DNA from: Rhea pennata
Taxonomy: Eukaryota > Chordata > Aves > Rheiformes > Rheidae
Assembly (NCBI RefSeq): GCF_028389875.1
Contig: NC_084670.1
Coordinates: 37,289,333 to 37,353,332 of the forward strand
DNA: 64,000 nt
Direction: 5' to 3'
A program made the translations under genes and the position numbers. Shown one piece after another: positions 34,101 to 54,481 of the stretch (positions within the stretch are counted from its first letter, which is position 1; each line of letters starts with the position of its first letter). The notes under the pieces were generated by a model that made no database searches, was not told where the DNA came from, and was given only the letters and a program-made list of their open reading frames with translations.

Positions 34101-36613
34101 GCCCCATCGCGCTACAGCTGACCAAGCAGCTTGTGCCGCTCTTTGATGATGTAATGGCTGGGGGGAGAGCTAGGAGTCCTCTTGGCCTGTCCGTAGGCTT
34201 CTGGGCAGGGTCACGGCTGTGCTGTGCATGTTGCCACGTGCATTTGAGGCACGTGAAACTCTGGCCCCGCTGTGGGCCCTGGGCGCTGTCAGGAAACGCT
34301 TAGCCCTGGGGTTATCGGACTGCTGCCTTGTCCTGCCCAGCTGGTGGGAGGGCAGCAAGGGCCAGAGGAGCCGTTGCAAGCACAGGTGCCTCCCGCAGCT
34401 CTGTTCTCCCTGGCATTGCCCCTCCTGGGTCTGGGTCCATTTGGCTCTGGCCGCAGATGTGGCCCACAGCGCTGCCGTGCAGAGCGAGAAGCAGAGACAT
34501 TGGTCTCCTTATCAGGCACTGAGCCCCTTGCTCACTGTGAGTTTGGAGCAGCCAGCGCTGAGGTCGTCTCCTCTTCCTTCCCACCAGGAGTCCAAGTGCG
34601 TGCGAGAGCTCTCCATTCGCCTCTTCACCGAAGTGATGGAGCTCGTAGTGGGCTCTGACAAAAGGCAGATGGAGAAGCAAGTGCGAGGCAGCCTGCTGCT
34701 CTTATACTTCCACCTGCATGACCGGATCCAGAGCGTGGCTCAGGTGAGATTGTGTACTGTCTTTTGGGGTGATTTGGGGAGGGCAATGCTGACCCCCCTA
34801 GGGTAGAGCTGAGCATTAGGGCCAAGAGCTCTGGCAATGGTACCCTTTGAGTGTGTGTGCCCATGGGGAGCTACCTCGTGGCTCCCTGAGGACAGCACGG
34901 CACCAGCATCCCCGTCTGCTCTGGGCCCACCAGTGCCTCCATCCTCCTGCCTTGGCATCTTCTTCACACATGGTCAGAGAGGTGGCATCTCCTCCCAGCT
35001 GTGCTCCCTCTGTGCGCATGCCCCCAGCCTCGTAAGCACGGCCCGTAGGAAGAGGGGTGGGGAGCCAAATGCCGTGCTGGGCACACGGGGCCCCTTGCAG
35101 GCACTTCTGGTTGAGTTGTCTCTGTGAGTGCAGCACTGAGGCCTCCCCCTGACCCTGGCTACAGCTCAGCAGCTCTTGAGGATCTCTGCTGTGGTGCCTC
35201 AGCAGCACGAGGTGCCTGGCATGGCGGTGGTGCCAGGAGGGCTCTGAAGCCAGTGGCACACTCGGTCCCATGCTACATCTTCCCCGCAGGGGCCAGGAAA
35301 AGCTCTGAGGCTTGCAAAGGGGAGGGGGATGCAAGGTCTCCTTGCCTTGGCTGCATGGCATTTCCCTGTCTCTGCTGCTCTGCAGGCCTCCCAGGAAGCT
35401 CTCCTTCGTGCTGCCAAGCTGCTCAGGTGGGAGCAGCTCCAGTGTCTGTTGGAGACAGCACAGACCTGGAGGATCAGCGAGTGCTTGGTAAGCCCAGGCG
35501 CCGTGCCCCCAGGAATGTGACTGAAGAAGACCACAGAGACTGAGGGACTGCCTGTGTGAGCGGGGAGGCTCCGCGCTAAGCCGATGCCCTCTTGCTGTGT
35601 GCAGCTTGCCAGGGACAGCAGCCGAGCAGAAGAATATCTGTGCCAGAGCCTGCTGTGCTTAGAGAACCTCCAAGAGTCCTTACGAGAAGAGGCCCTAAGG
35701 GTCATTGGTGAGTCACAGCCCCTCACTGTTGCAGGGCAGCCTGGCCCCCAAGAACCAGCCCAGCTGGCTGCTGGAGCCCCAACTGCCCTGTGCAGGGTCT
35801 AGGAGCACAGGGGCCCCCATCTCCCTCTTCCATCCCTGTTCACACACGGGGGCTGCTGGGAGCCTTCTTCACTCCCTCTTTGCCCTCCTCGAGCGTTAGG
35901 TGCTGGAGTCCGCACCAGGCTCAGCCCTGCCCAAGGACACAAGGGCACGATTCCAGGCCACTTGGGCCGAGGGGAGCTGCGCTGGTGGGGATGGGCTGGG
36001 CAGGCAGATTTGTGATGGGCTGGGTGTGCACCTAGGGCTCATCGGGCGGCACTTGAAGGACCAGAGTGAGGAGAAACTGGAGAAGATCTGCAGCAGTGAG
36101 TGAGGGCAGCAGGGTGTCAGGTGGGGGTGGTGGGGAGAAGGAAAGAGCCCGGGCAGCGAGCTTCAGTTCCTGGGGCCGGCTAGGAGGGCTCTGCTCGCTG
36201 TGCAGACCAAGTGTGGCATAGGGAGCAGAGAGAGCGAGGTTTCCGGGGCTTTTGATTTGGGGCATTCCTGGCCAGCAAGTTCTAGCTCATCCAGTTGTCC
36301 GCCGTGTTCCCGCCGGGCCATGAGAAGAGCTGGCTTGGGACGGCCCTGTCAGAACGGGATGCCCGGGGTCTCTGCAGCTTTGATCTCTGTTCTCTTCATT
36401 TCCTTCTCAGCACTTGAAGGCATGGAGAAGGACATCAGCCCCTCCATCCGTTCCCTGGCAGCTCAAACAGTCTTCATCCTGAGAGCTCGGAAGAGGTCTT
36501 CCTCCAGAGGCAATGGGAAAGCCCTGTGCTACCGGCTGAGGAGAGCCTCGAAGCGGTGGTGCTGGCCTCTGGGCGACGGCTGTGTTTGCTGTGGGAACGC
36601 TGCTCAGTCCTGA
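28171..36613 (+). CDS. Maestro heat-like repeat (MROH) family protein
   Basis: 21 coding exons, about 910 codons: 28171-28327, 28465-28535, 28781-28903, 29148-29227, 29663-29786, 29896-29982, 30189-30296, 30543-30732, 31092-31201, 31486-31635, 31833-31987, 32168-32315, 32953-33139, 33254-33368, 33665-33790, 33974-34150, 34588-34743, 35386-35487, 35605-35707, 36036-36095, 36411-36613. Phases join throughout. The start MAERRPP lies just after an acceptor and precedes an acidic run. The body is helical HEAT-like repeats, clearest in 33974-34743, with a basic, Cys-rich end. MROH proteins are poorly understood; no enzyme motif is seen. Oddities: one missing base in exon 13 (near 33018) gives a stop at 33067-33069, and the donor after 29982 is AT instead of GT. 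It could be a recent pseudogene or contain assembly errors. The exact paralogue is not assignable. Confidence 0.82.
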
Positions 36614-37113
36614 GCCTGTGGTGCTCTCAGTTGTCCCTGGCACTTCTCCCTTCCCTGCGCTTTTTCCAATGAAGCAACCTTGTTTCTTCACTGTGGCCGA
36701 GTGTCATTTCTTCAGGGAGACAGCAGGTGGAAAACAACTCTCCCACACCTATGCCATCACTGCCTCAGCAGCTCCTTTTCTGTCTCCACCGTGCTGGGGC
36801 CCATGGCCGTTTGTAATCCCAGTGCAAGTGCTCATGGCACGTGCATCCCAAGCATCTCTTTCACCTTCTGCTCTGTCCCTGATCCCTTCATCCCCAAATG
36901 CCCAGGTTTCTTGTGGGGGCTTAGGCAGGCACACACAAGAGAGAAATGCTCCATCTCCCACCCTGCATTGAAAAAGTACCAGACTAGTGATTATTTTGCA
37001 GCTTCTTGAAACCCTAACAATTAATACTAATACTAAAATGTCTTCTATTTCAATGTTTCTATTAATTTGTCTTTCCTAACAGTCTTCTACTTTTTTTCAT
37101 GAATATTTACATC
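36614..37113 (+). other. 3' flank of the MROH gene
   Basis: Probably 3' UTR and flank. 36655-36725 resembles 3490-3560 downstream of MROH copy A, showing that the duplication included this tail. No canonical AATAAA was found close to the stop. The distal part (37015-37113) is AT-rich. Confidence 0.5.
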
Positions 37114-37487
37114 ATTTCATGTCGGAGGCGGGCTTGTGGAATCATAAGACGACCCAATATGAGCTAGCAATATGATCCGTTTATTTCAGCAACTTAACCT
37201 GCATATATACCATCATATGCTGTTCACACGCTCAAGCATCCTGCTGGCTATATCTAAGTGGCTTACTACTATAGTTCACGCCGCAAAGCTCTGTGCTATT
37301 GGCTATCCACCTATTCACTGTCCCGTCTCGCCAACCCCTTCATCCTGTTTTTACACAGCATTCATTCTTACTTCCTCATTACTTGTCCTTCAAGGTGTCT
37401 CCAAGGTTACTCCATATCAGCAAGTCAGGGTTGCTCATTTGCATGGCCTGATATCCATGCTCGTCCAACCAATTCTCTACAATTTCA
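37114..37487 (-). mobile_element. Solo LTR with perfect 6-bp target duplication
   Basis: LTR at 37120-37481 (362 bp), TGTCGG to CTACA on the plus strand, flanked by ATTTCA at 37114-37119 and 37482-37487. 'tttattt' at about 37179 is the complement of an AATAAA-type signal, giving minus orientation. A 6-bp duplication is typical of alpha/betaretrovirus-like (ERVK) integrases, unlike the 4 bp of gamma types. No internal retroviral sequence remains, consistent with LTR-LTR recombination. Confidence 0.85.
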
Positions 37488-38160
37488 TTAAGCTTACCCC
37501 TTTGACATTTAATTATCATCACATAGTCACAGAATCACACAGAATTGTTTTAATGTCACTAATATTCAAGTTTCCTTTTACTAATATTTATAATATACCT
37601 TTATGAATATTTCTCATTTATCACAAAAATTGTTTTTCATTTTCATATTATTCTATTAATATTTCTATTAATATTTTTCTGCCAATGCTTTTCTATTGTC
37701 TTCTATTCTATTAATATTTCTATTATTATTGTTCTGGTACATTTCTACTGTTATATGACTATTTCTACAGCCTTTCTGTTAATATTTGAGTTATGATTTT
37801 ACTTTTCCTTTTAGCAATAGTCCTAGCTTTATTCTTGTATGTACTTGACTTTCACGACCATTCATGTCTTTAAACAGAATTAATGCAAATATTCCTTTTT
37901 GTCATTGATATTTCGGTGATCTTCATAACATATTTGTACTTCTTTATGATTATTCATCATTTTCCTAGCAGTAGTTGTTATATTTTAATCAGCATTTGTT
38001 TAACTTTGCCCCAGCATGAGGTGGGCTCACCCCCTGCCATCACCTTCCCCCCAGTGAAGAATGCTAGACCTGGAGGGTGCCTGGAGGTGTATAAACCGCA
38101 TTAATGTGACTTCAATAAAACTATTTACTTGTCTTCTTCCCCCTGAAATAATTCATGCTG
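37488..38160. other. AT-rich stretch with TTTCTATTAATA repeats
   Basis: Many imperfect copies of a 'tctattaatattt' motif, most regular at about 37640-37740. No gene is seen. AATAAA at about 38115 is not linked to any transcript I can identify. Confidence 0.6.
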
Positions 38161-38168
38161 GGCTTATG

Positions 38169-39090
38169 ACAGCAGGTCACTGATGAAGAAGCTGAACAGG
38201 ATGGGACCCAGTCCTGAGCCCTGGGGGATGCCACTAGCCACAGGCCTTCAACTAGACTCTGTGCCACTGATGACAACCCTCTGAGCTCTGCCTTTCAGCC
38301 AGTTCTCAGTCCACCTCACTGTCCGTTCGTCTAACCCACACTTCCTGAGCTTCCCTAGGAGGATGTTATGGGAGGCAGTGTCAAAAGCCTTGCTGAAGTC
38401 AAGGCTCTCCCCTCACTGCTCTCCCCTCATCTACTCAGCCAGTCACTCCATCAGAGAAGGCTAGCAGATTGGTTAAGCAGGATTTCCCCTTGGTGAATCC
38501 ATGCTGGCTACGCCTGATCACCTTCTTATCCTCCATACGTCTGGAGGTGACATCCAGAAGGAGCTGTTCCATCACCTTTCCAGGGATGGAGGTGAGGCTG
38601 ACTGGCCTAGAGTTGCCTGGCTCCTCCTCCTTGCCCTTTGTGAAGACTGGAGTGACACTGGCTTTCTTCCAGTCCTCAGGCACCTCTCCAGTTCTACAGG
38701 ACCTTTCAATGATGATGGTAACAACATCTGCCAGCTCCCTCAGGACCCGTGGGTGCATCCCATCAGGGCCCATGGATTTGTGCATGTCTAGCCTGCCCAG
38801 AAGGTCTCTAATCCTATCCTCCTCAACCAAAGCAAAGTCTTCCCTTCTCCAGACTTTCTCCCTCACGTCCAGGCTCTGGGATTCTTGAGGACTGCCCTTA
38901 GCAGTGAAGACTGAAGCAAAGAAGGCATTCAGTAATTCTGCCTTCTCTGGATCCCTTGTCACGAGGGTCCGCGCCCAATTCAGTAGCGGGCCCACATTTT
39001 CCCTAGTCCTCCTCTGGCTGCTGATGTATTGGAAGAAGCCCTTCCTGTTGTCTTTAACATCCCTTGCCTTTGGAAAGGCCTCCAAGACCT
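38169..39090 (-). mobile_element. CR1 retroposon, internal fragment
   Basis: Minus-strand CR1 covering the linker and RT fingers (open for 216 codons at 38435-39085, with HPRVLREL and GEVPEDWKKAS) and part of the palm to 38169. The 3' end and tail are missing, unlike the usual 5'-truncated copies, so the 3' part was lost after insertion. A short deletion lies near 38405 (duplicated 'ctctcccctca'). Confidence 0.88.
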
Positions 39091-39540
39091 TTTATCAGCT
39101 GTTTCCCAGGGCAAAGGCCTGATTGCCAGCTCAATAAAAGGACTTGCAGGAAAGGTGTAATTCACCACAGTGGGGCTCATCCTCCTTTTCTGGGTAAAGG
39201 CTAAGGACTTTGCTGAGAATTAATCCTTCCTTCCCCCCCCCCTTTTGTAAACAAAGAAGTTCAACTGAATACAAACACGTAAATTCAAAAAAACAGTGTG
39301 CTCCTCCTAGTTTATTTACAAAAGCCTTAGCAGCGGCCAACACAGAAGAGGCTTGCTTTAGTAGCGGGGGCTGTGCCCAAGGGGCGGCTGACAGAGCACA
39401 GCCTGGGCAAAAGGCAGCAGTGCTTCCTACGTGCTCCCAACACCGCCTGAACACCACGGAAGGACAATGCAATCCGGGGGGGGGGGGTCACCAACATGCA
39501 CCTTGTAGGACGGGGGGCGAATGTCACCGACGAGAGGGGG
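39091..39540. other. Unassigned DNA with homopolymer C and G runs
   Basis: No gene seen. It holds runs of C (about 39233-39242) and G (about 39477-39487). From about 39487 on, degenerate units of the following minisatellite begin (GTCACC phrases). Confidence 0.5.
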
Positions 39541-39745
39541 AGGTGTCACCGACAGGCACCCGGTAGGACCTGGGTGTGAGGGGAGGTGTCACCAATAGGC
39601 ACCCAGTAGGACTGGGGCAGGGGAGGTGTCACCGACAGGCACCTGGTAGGACCTGGGTGTGAGGGGAGGTGTCACCAATAGGCACCCAGTAAGACTGGGG
39701 CAGGGGAGGTGTCACCGACAGGCACCCGGTAGGACTAGGGTGGGA
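39541..39745 (+). repeat. Minisatellite with alternating 43- and 40-bp units
   Basis: Units alternate A-B-A-B-A: A1 39541-39583, B1 39584-39623, A2 39624-39666, B2 39667-39706, A3 39707 to about 39745. All start AGGTGTCACC. A units carry GACAGGCACC, B units AATAGGCACC. The 83-bp A+B pair is the higher-order unit. It ends about 50 bases before the first POLE exon, where the promoter and first exon should be. Confidence 0.92.
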
Positions 39746-39792
39746 GGGGGTGGGGGGGGTCGTGTGTCGTAACAGGCCATGTGCATGTGCAG

Positions 39793-41321
39793 ATGGAGGT
39801 GCTGGACGAGGACCGGCGGCTGGTGAGTGCTGTGGACTACTACTTCATCCCGGAGGATGGGAGCTGCTTCGAGGTGCATCCTGTTCCTCCAGCGCAGTGC
39901 TGGTGCCTGGGCTGGGCATCCTGCCTGCCCCCACCGGTTTGGCTGTTCTGGGCCCCAGGCATCACCCACAAGGCAGCAGCGCTGTCTGCCCTACCCTGGG
40001 TCCACCTGGGACCCTTGGGGGCCAATGTGGGTGCTGCAGAGATGCAGGGATGTGTATGTGGCACACAAATGCCAGCAACGCGCAGCAAGGCAGCGCGGTG
40101 CCCGTTGCTTCCGTTGGGAACCGTTGGATTGGTTTCTCACCTTGGCTGCGGGGTCGCGCAATGTTAACCGGTTTTGATTTCTCCTGGGTGGCCCTGCCCT
40201 ATAAGCCGTATTTCTACATCGCTACCCAGAAGGCGAGTATGGACTTGGAAGCTGCGCACTGGCAAGTGGGGTCTTGAGTAAACTAGTGGCTGAGGTCCCA
40301 GAGACAAGGGCAGGTTTGACTTGAAGGGTCCCCCAGTAAGCTGAGAGGCCTTGTGACCAACCATCTTCTAGGACACTAGTACGAGAACCTCTTGTGAGCC
40401 TGTCTTCTCCTCTGGAAAAGTGTCTGGCTTTGTTGCTCATTCTCGAGTTTCTTTGCAGGGCTGTGAACAAGAAGTGTCATCCTTCCTCTCCAAGAAGTTT
40501 CAAGGGAACATTTCAGAGCTAGAAACTGTCCCCAAAGAAGATTTGGATCTGGTCAGTATTCCTCTGCCTGCTGTACTATTGAATAACCCTAATCCTTCTT
40601 TCTTCCTTTCTTTCTTTCGAGCTCAAGTGGAGTAGAAAGGGGCTAAGCAGTAAAGGGAAGCAGTATGCTTACCTTTAATCTTCAAGCACTGTTTGCCTTG
40701 CATATCATGAATAGGCTAATTATTGCTTATTGATAGTAATTGCTTATTATAGTAATAGTAAATAAAATATATGTTCTGCTCCAGCACATAGTCTTTTTCA
40801 CAGGATGCTCAAGAAACTTCCTGAGCTAGAAATGGTTGGAGATTAAGAGTGTTGTGGCAGAGGGAAATACTATACATTTACTCTTTCTTGGGTGTGTACT
40901 GGTGATTGCGCTTGGAAACAGACAACAAGACAAGATGGCCCTTGTTGTGAACTGGCATAGCTCACATGTTCTTCGCTGGCTTACGTGCTTGCTAGCATCT
41001 CTTCTCGCTCCTAGTCTTTCCATCCAATTACTACCTCTTCTTTGGCCAGTTCTTCCATGTGTGCCAGTATAATTTGCCTTCCCAACGCTTTCTTACTGTT
41101 AGCAGTCTTCCCTTTCCCTCATTACTCTTTTCCACCCTTAGCTGGCACTGTCTTGTTGCTTTGTAGCCAAATCACTTGGTGGGTCTTAAGCAGAACTACA
41201 TTAAGTTATCCTTCCACACGGTGGATGACTTGGTGAAGGTGCGGAAAGAGATCTCTCCTGCTGTGAGGAAAAACAGTGAGCGAGACCAGGCGAGCGATGT
41301 CTATACGTCTATGCTGTCAAG
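39793..41321 (+). pseudogene. POLE: POLE N-terminal exons
   Basis: Exons 39793-39873 (EVLDEDRRL, SAVDYYFI), 40188-40232 (LPYKPYFYIAT), 40459-40551 ([20 protein letters not shown]) and 41167-41321 ([26 protein letters not shown]). The 40188 exon is preceded by GG where AG is needed and followed by a GC donor. The 41321 exon lacks a GT donor. The initiator exon is not present; a minisatellite lies there. Confidence 0.8.
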
Positions 41322-41370
41322 GAAAGAGGTCTCCTTAGGACGGTTGGCCCATGGGCTTATTAGGATTCCC

Positions 41371-41826
41371 CTAGTCACACAGACTAAAAAGTACAAATGA
41401 GAATTCCAATCTTCTCTTTGGTTTACTACACCTGATGTCTGATTTCAGTTGAACCATTTCAAAGGCAGAGGAATCTAGTGAAGTGAGCACTTCCTGCCCA
41501 ACTGAGAGGTGTACATTTTTTGTTCCAGGTGATTCCTGGGGTGCCCAACTATTCTTAAACTCGTTGCTATGCTTTATAAATCCAGTGCCATAAGAAACCT
41601 TTATTATAAAGGCATAGAGGTAATAAGTGTTTTTTGCCTGCACAACATTTCCTGACATGCTGTCAATCCTGATGACTCTCTTTCTCGAAGGGGGTTGTTG
41701 CATTAAAGAGAAGCTTTTGTTATTCCGTTCTCTCCTGTTAATGAATTTTGCTGTTTGGTTATCAGCGAGTACCACTGTTGCTACATTGTCTCCTACAGTC
41801 AAGCCTGCTGGGTCTGAGATGTGCAT
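41371..41826 (-). other. 151-codon antisense ORF of unknown nature
   Basis: An uninterrupted minus-strand frame in the interval where POLE exons 6-7 should lie. It begins MHISDPAGLTVGDNVATVVL and has a mixed, protein-like composition, including the basic segment PPSRKRVIRID. No family, signal peptide or membrane span is recognised, and I see no poly(A) tail or target duplication marking a retrocopy. It is the longest open frame outside exons between 37 and 62 kb. It may be chance, or part of DNA that replaced exons 6-7. Confidence 0.3.
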
Positions 41827-41894
41827 AAACCTACTTACGTAAATTAGTTGGTAATCTAATGAGAACTGCTCGTTAAATCATATTCTAAAGCTGA

Positions 41895-46211
<4,317 letters not shown>

Positions 46212-47452
46212 GTAAGGACACAATCAAGGTGTTGCAACGGAGGCTTTAAAATGGTAATGCAATGATGCTCTTCTTTCTGGAGAACATGGCAGTAGGAAAT
46301 AAGCCTCCAACTGGAATTACCATCCTCTGTTCTTTTGGGGGATACCCAATAGCAATACCTATTATAAAACTTTGATATCTAATTTATGGCTTGAGTGCAT
46401 GAACCTGCTTAGAGTTTAGGTGGGAAGGGTTGGAGAAGTTGCTCCTCATGACCTCAGGCTGGCTATTGGGTAAAGACAGTGTTACAGCAAGGAGAGTTGT
46501 TCATTGTTGTGTGGGTTTGTTTATTGGTTGGTTGAAGGGTTTTTTTGGGGGGGGAGGGGGAGGGTTGGTTTTCTTTGAGCCAGTGGTTGTTGGCAGAGAT
46601 GGCTCTGTTTTTGTCTCGTCAGGATTATATCTTTGTCCTTCTCCCACTCAAGCCAAGCTTCTTTTGCCCTCTTCATTTGGCCTCTTTTACCTGTTTCTGA
46701 TTGGTGCTACTGTCTAGATTGTAAGTTTTAGAGGCAACTTCTCTCTTTGCTGTGTGATACACCACACCTCAGTGCTGCTTATTTTAGTGGCCTTAATCTC
46801 GTAAATGATCTTAAGGGAACGTGCACTGTGAATTTAGAAGGATCTTAAATCTAACTCCTTGGCCCCTTAGAGCAGTGAGATGTGTGAGCAGCTGACTACT
46901 GGGTCAGCCCCGCCTCATAAGTGTTGCCCTGTGGAACATACATGCAATCTTCTCTTCTTGTTAGCTGCCCTATATAGCCTCCTTTGCAGGAGAACTCCAA
47001 GGGCCGGGGAGCAGCCACCATCTCTTCTCTGCTTTGTGTTTTGCCCTAGTGCGAGTGGTGTAGACTTTTGTGAGTTGTAGAGTTCTTAGCAGAAAGCCAC
47101 CGTCCTTCAGTTCTAGAGAGCTCAAGTTGGCTGTGGAGGTCAGGCCAGCTAATTGGCCAACATTATCTGCCTGCTCACATCGGAGCTGATCAGTGAACGA
47201 AGGGGCATTTCAAGATGCCATTCAGCTGACCTGTTTCAGCCATCTGCCCTTCAGATGAGATGAACTGCTCTCTACCCATACTGAGACATGCTCTGCTAAG
47301 TAGTGAGCCTGTTTTCAAAGATCCCCGAAGCTACGCTGGAGCATGGATAATCTTGCAGAAGCTGTCACCCCCTGCCACCCTTCCCTGGGCGGTGTGCGAG
47401 GATGGGTGTCAGGGCTAGAAGAGGTCTCAGTATCGTTCCTGTATCCTTGCAG

Positions 47453-52965
<5,513 letters not shown>

Positions 52966-54481
52966 GTAAGAGTTCAAAGCTTGAAAAATCACCACTTCCC
53001 CAAGGTAAGGGATTGAGGGTCCTTTTCCTTGACTACATTTGAGGCGTGTTAGTCCTTGCCCCGTGTTGCCAGTCCTCTGGAGCTGGCAGCATGTTTGGTT
53101 TGCTTGTTGCTGCATACCACTGAGATCATGCTGTCTTTAAACGGCAAGTTCCTTGCATGAGATCGGTCTTTGAATCCAGCTATGCCCTGGCCTTAATTGA
53201 CACACTCTGATAGTAAATTTCTGAAGATAACAGTAAAACAGCACTTATCAAACTTTCTGATCAGTCATGGTCTCCCTGTTTGGTTCTGAGATGCACAGGC
53301 AAACTTTGATTTTTCTTTCTATATTTTCTCTTTAAATTCACTAATCTCTGTCTGTCCCTCTCAAGTTTACAGACCTCTAGTAACACTTTTCCCACAGGTT
53401 TCCACTTTAATCCCCATCTAGGGGAAGGAGTGGATCTTGCCATTGCCATCATGTTCTAGAAAAGCAATTGCACTTGACTTCACTGACTTTCTCCTGCCGC
53501 CTCCTTAAATACGAGCACGAGCAATCACGAGAGGACTGCCCACAGACCTGGGTCTGGGTTCAAAAAATACTGTCACTGTCCTCTAGCACTCCCTGCTCTT
53601 ACAAGATTGTTTGTTTCTGCTTGAATGTCTCTGTTGGATGAACTCCAGCATCCACTGTGAGTGCCTTTGCATGCCAAGGGAGTCTGTAGCAGAAGTCAAG
53701 ATGATGTCAAGCACTGAATGAACTCTGCTCATGGGAGTCTTATCTCAGAGGCCCTTGATTTTTTTTCTGTGATATTTGGGGATGTCAGCAAGTGCACTTA
53801 TTTCTTGTTTGCTCTCAAAGTGGAAAGAGCAGTAGTGTGGAGCTGGCTGGCAGGAACCCCTGCCAGCTGAGGAAGAAAAGACTGCCTGGAGGAGGGGTGA
53901 GAAAGTAATGTATGCTTGAGTCTCACCTCTGTTCCACTGAAGCTTCCTGTGATGGTTGTATTGAGCCATACAAATAATTGAAAGGTATGTGAAATCCAAG
54001 AAACACAACAGAAAAAAAGAGGACAGTGTGTTGTCATAGTTGTTTGAATAGCGATGTCCAGTTTCCTCTGAGTCCATTTTGCCAGCATCCCCTCGTGTTT
54101 TCCAAACAAAGCTTGATTCTCCTCTATAACACTTTTCCTAGTACCTCACTCCATTTCTCTACTCCTCTCACCCTGACTCTCACTTCTTGCCCTTTATTTG
54201 TGTGCATTTAAGAACATTTTGCCAATTAGTATTGGCAAGTTGGGGGCAGAGGATGATGTGCTTTTGCAGCTGGAGTTGAAGTAGTTCATAATGTTACTGC
54301 CTCTAGCTGTGTAAATATGCCTAGATCCTGCTAGTACAGAGCCCTACAGCTTGGATGAACTTACCTGGTGGCTGCCTGGTTTGGCAATACTAGAAGTACT
54401 TTGGCAGGAGGGTAGTAAGCAGCATCCTGGGAGAAGTGTTCCTTGGCATAGACCAGGTTTTGCACAAGCTCTATATCCTAG

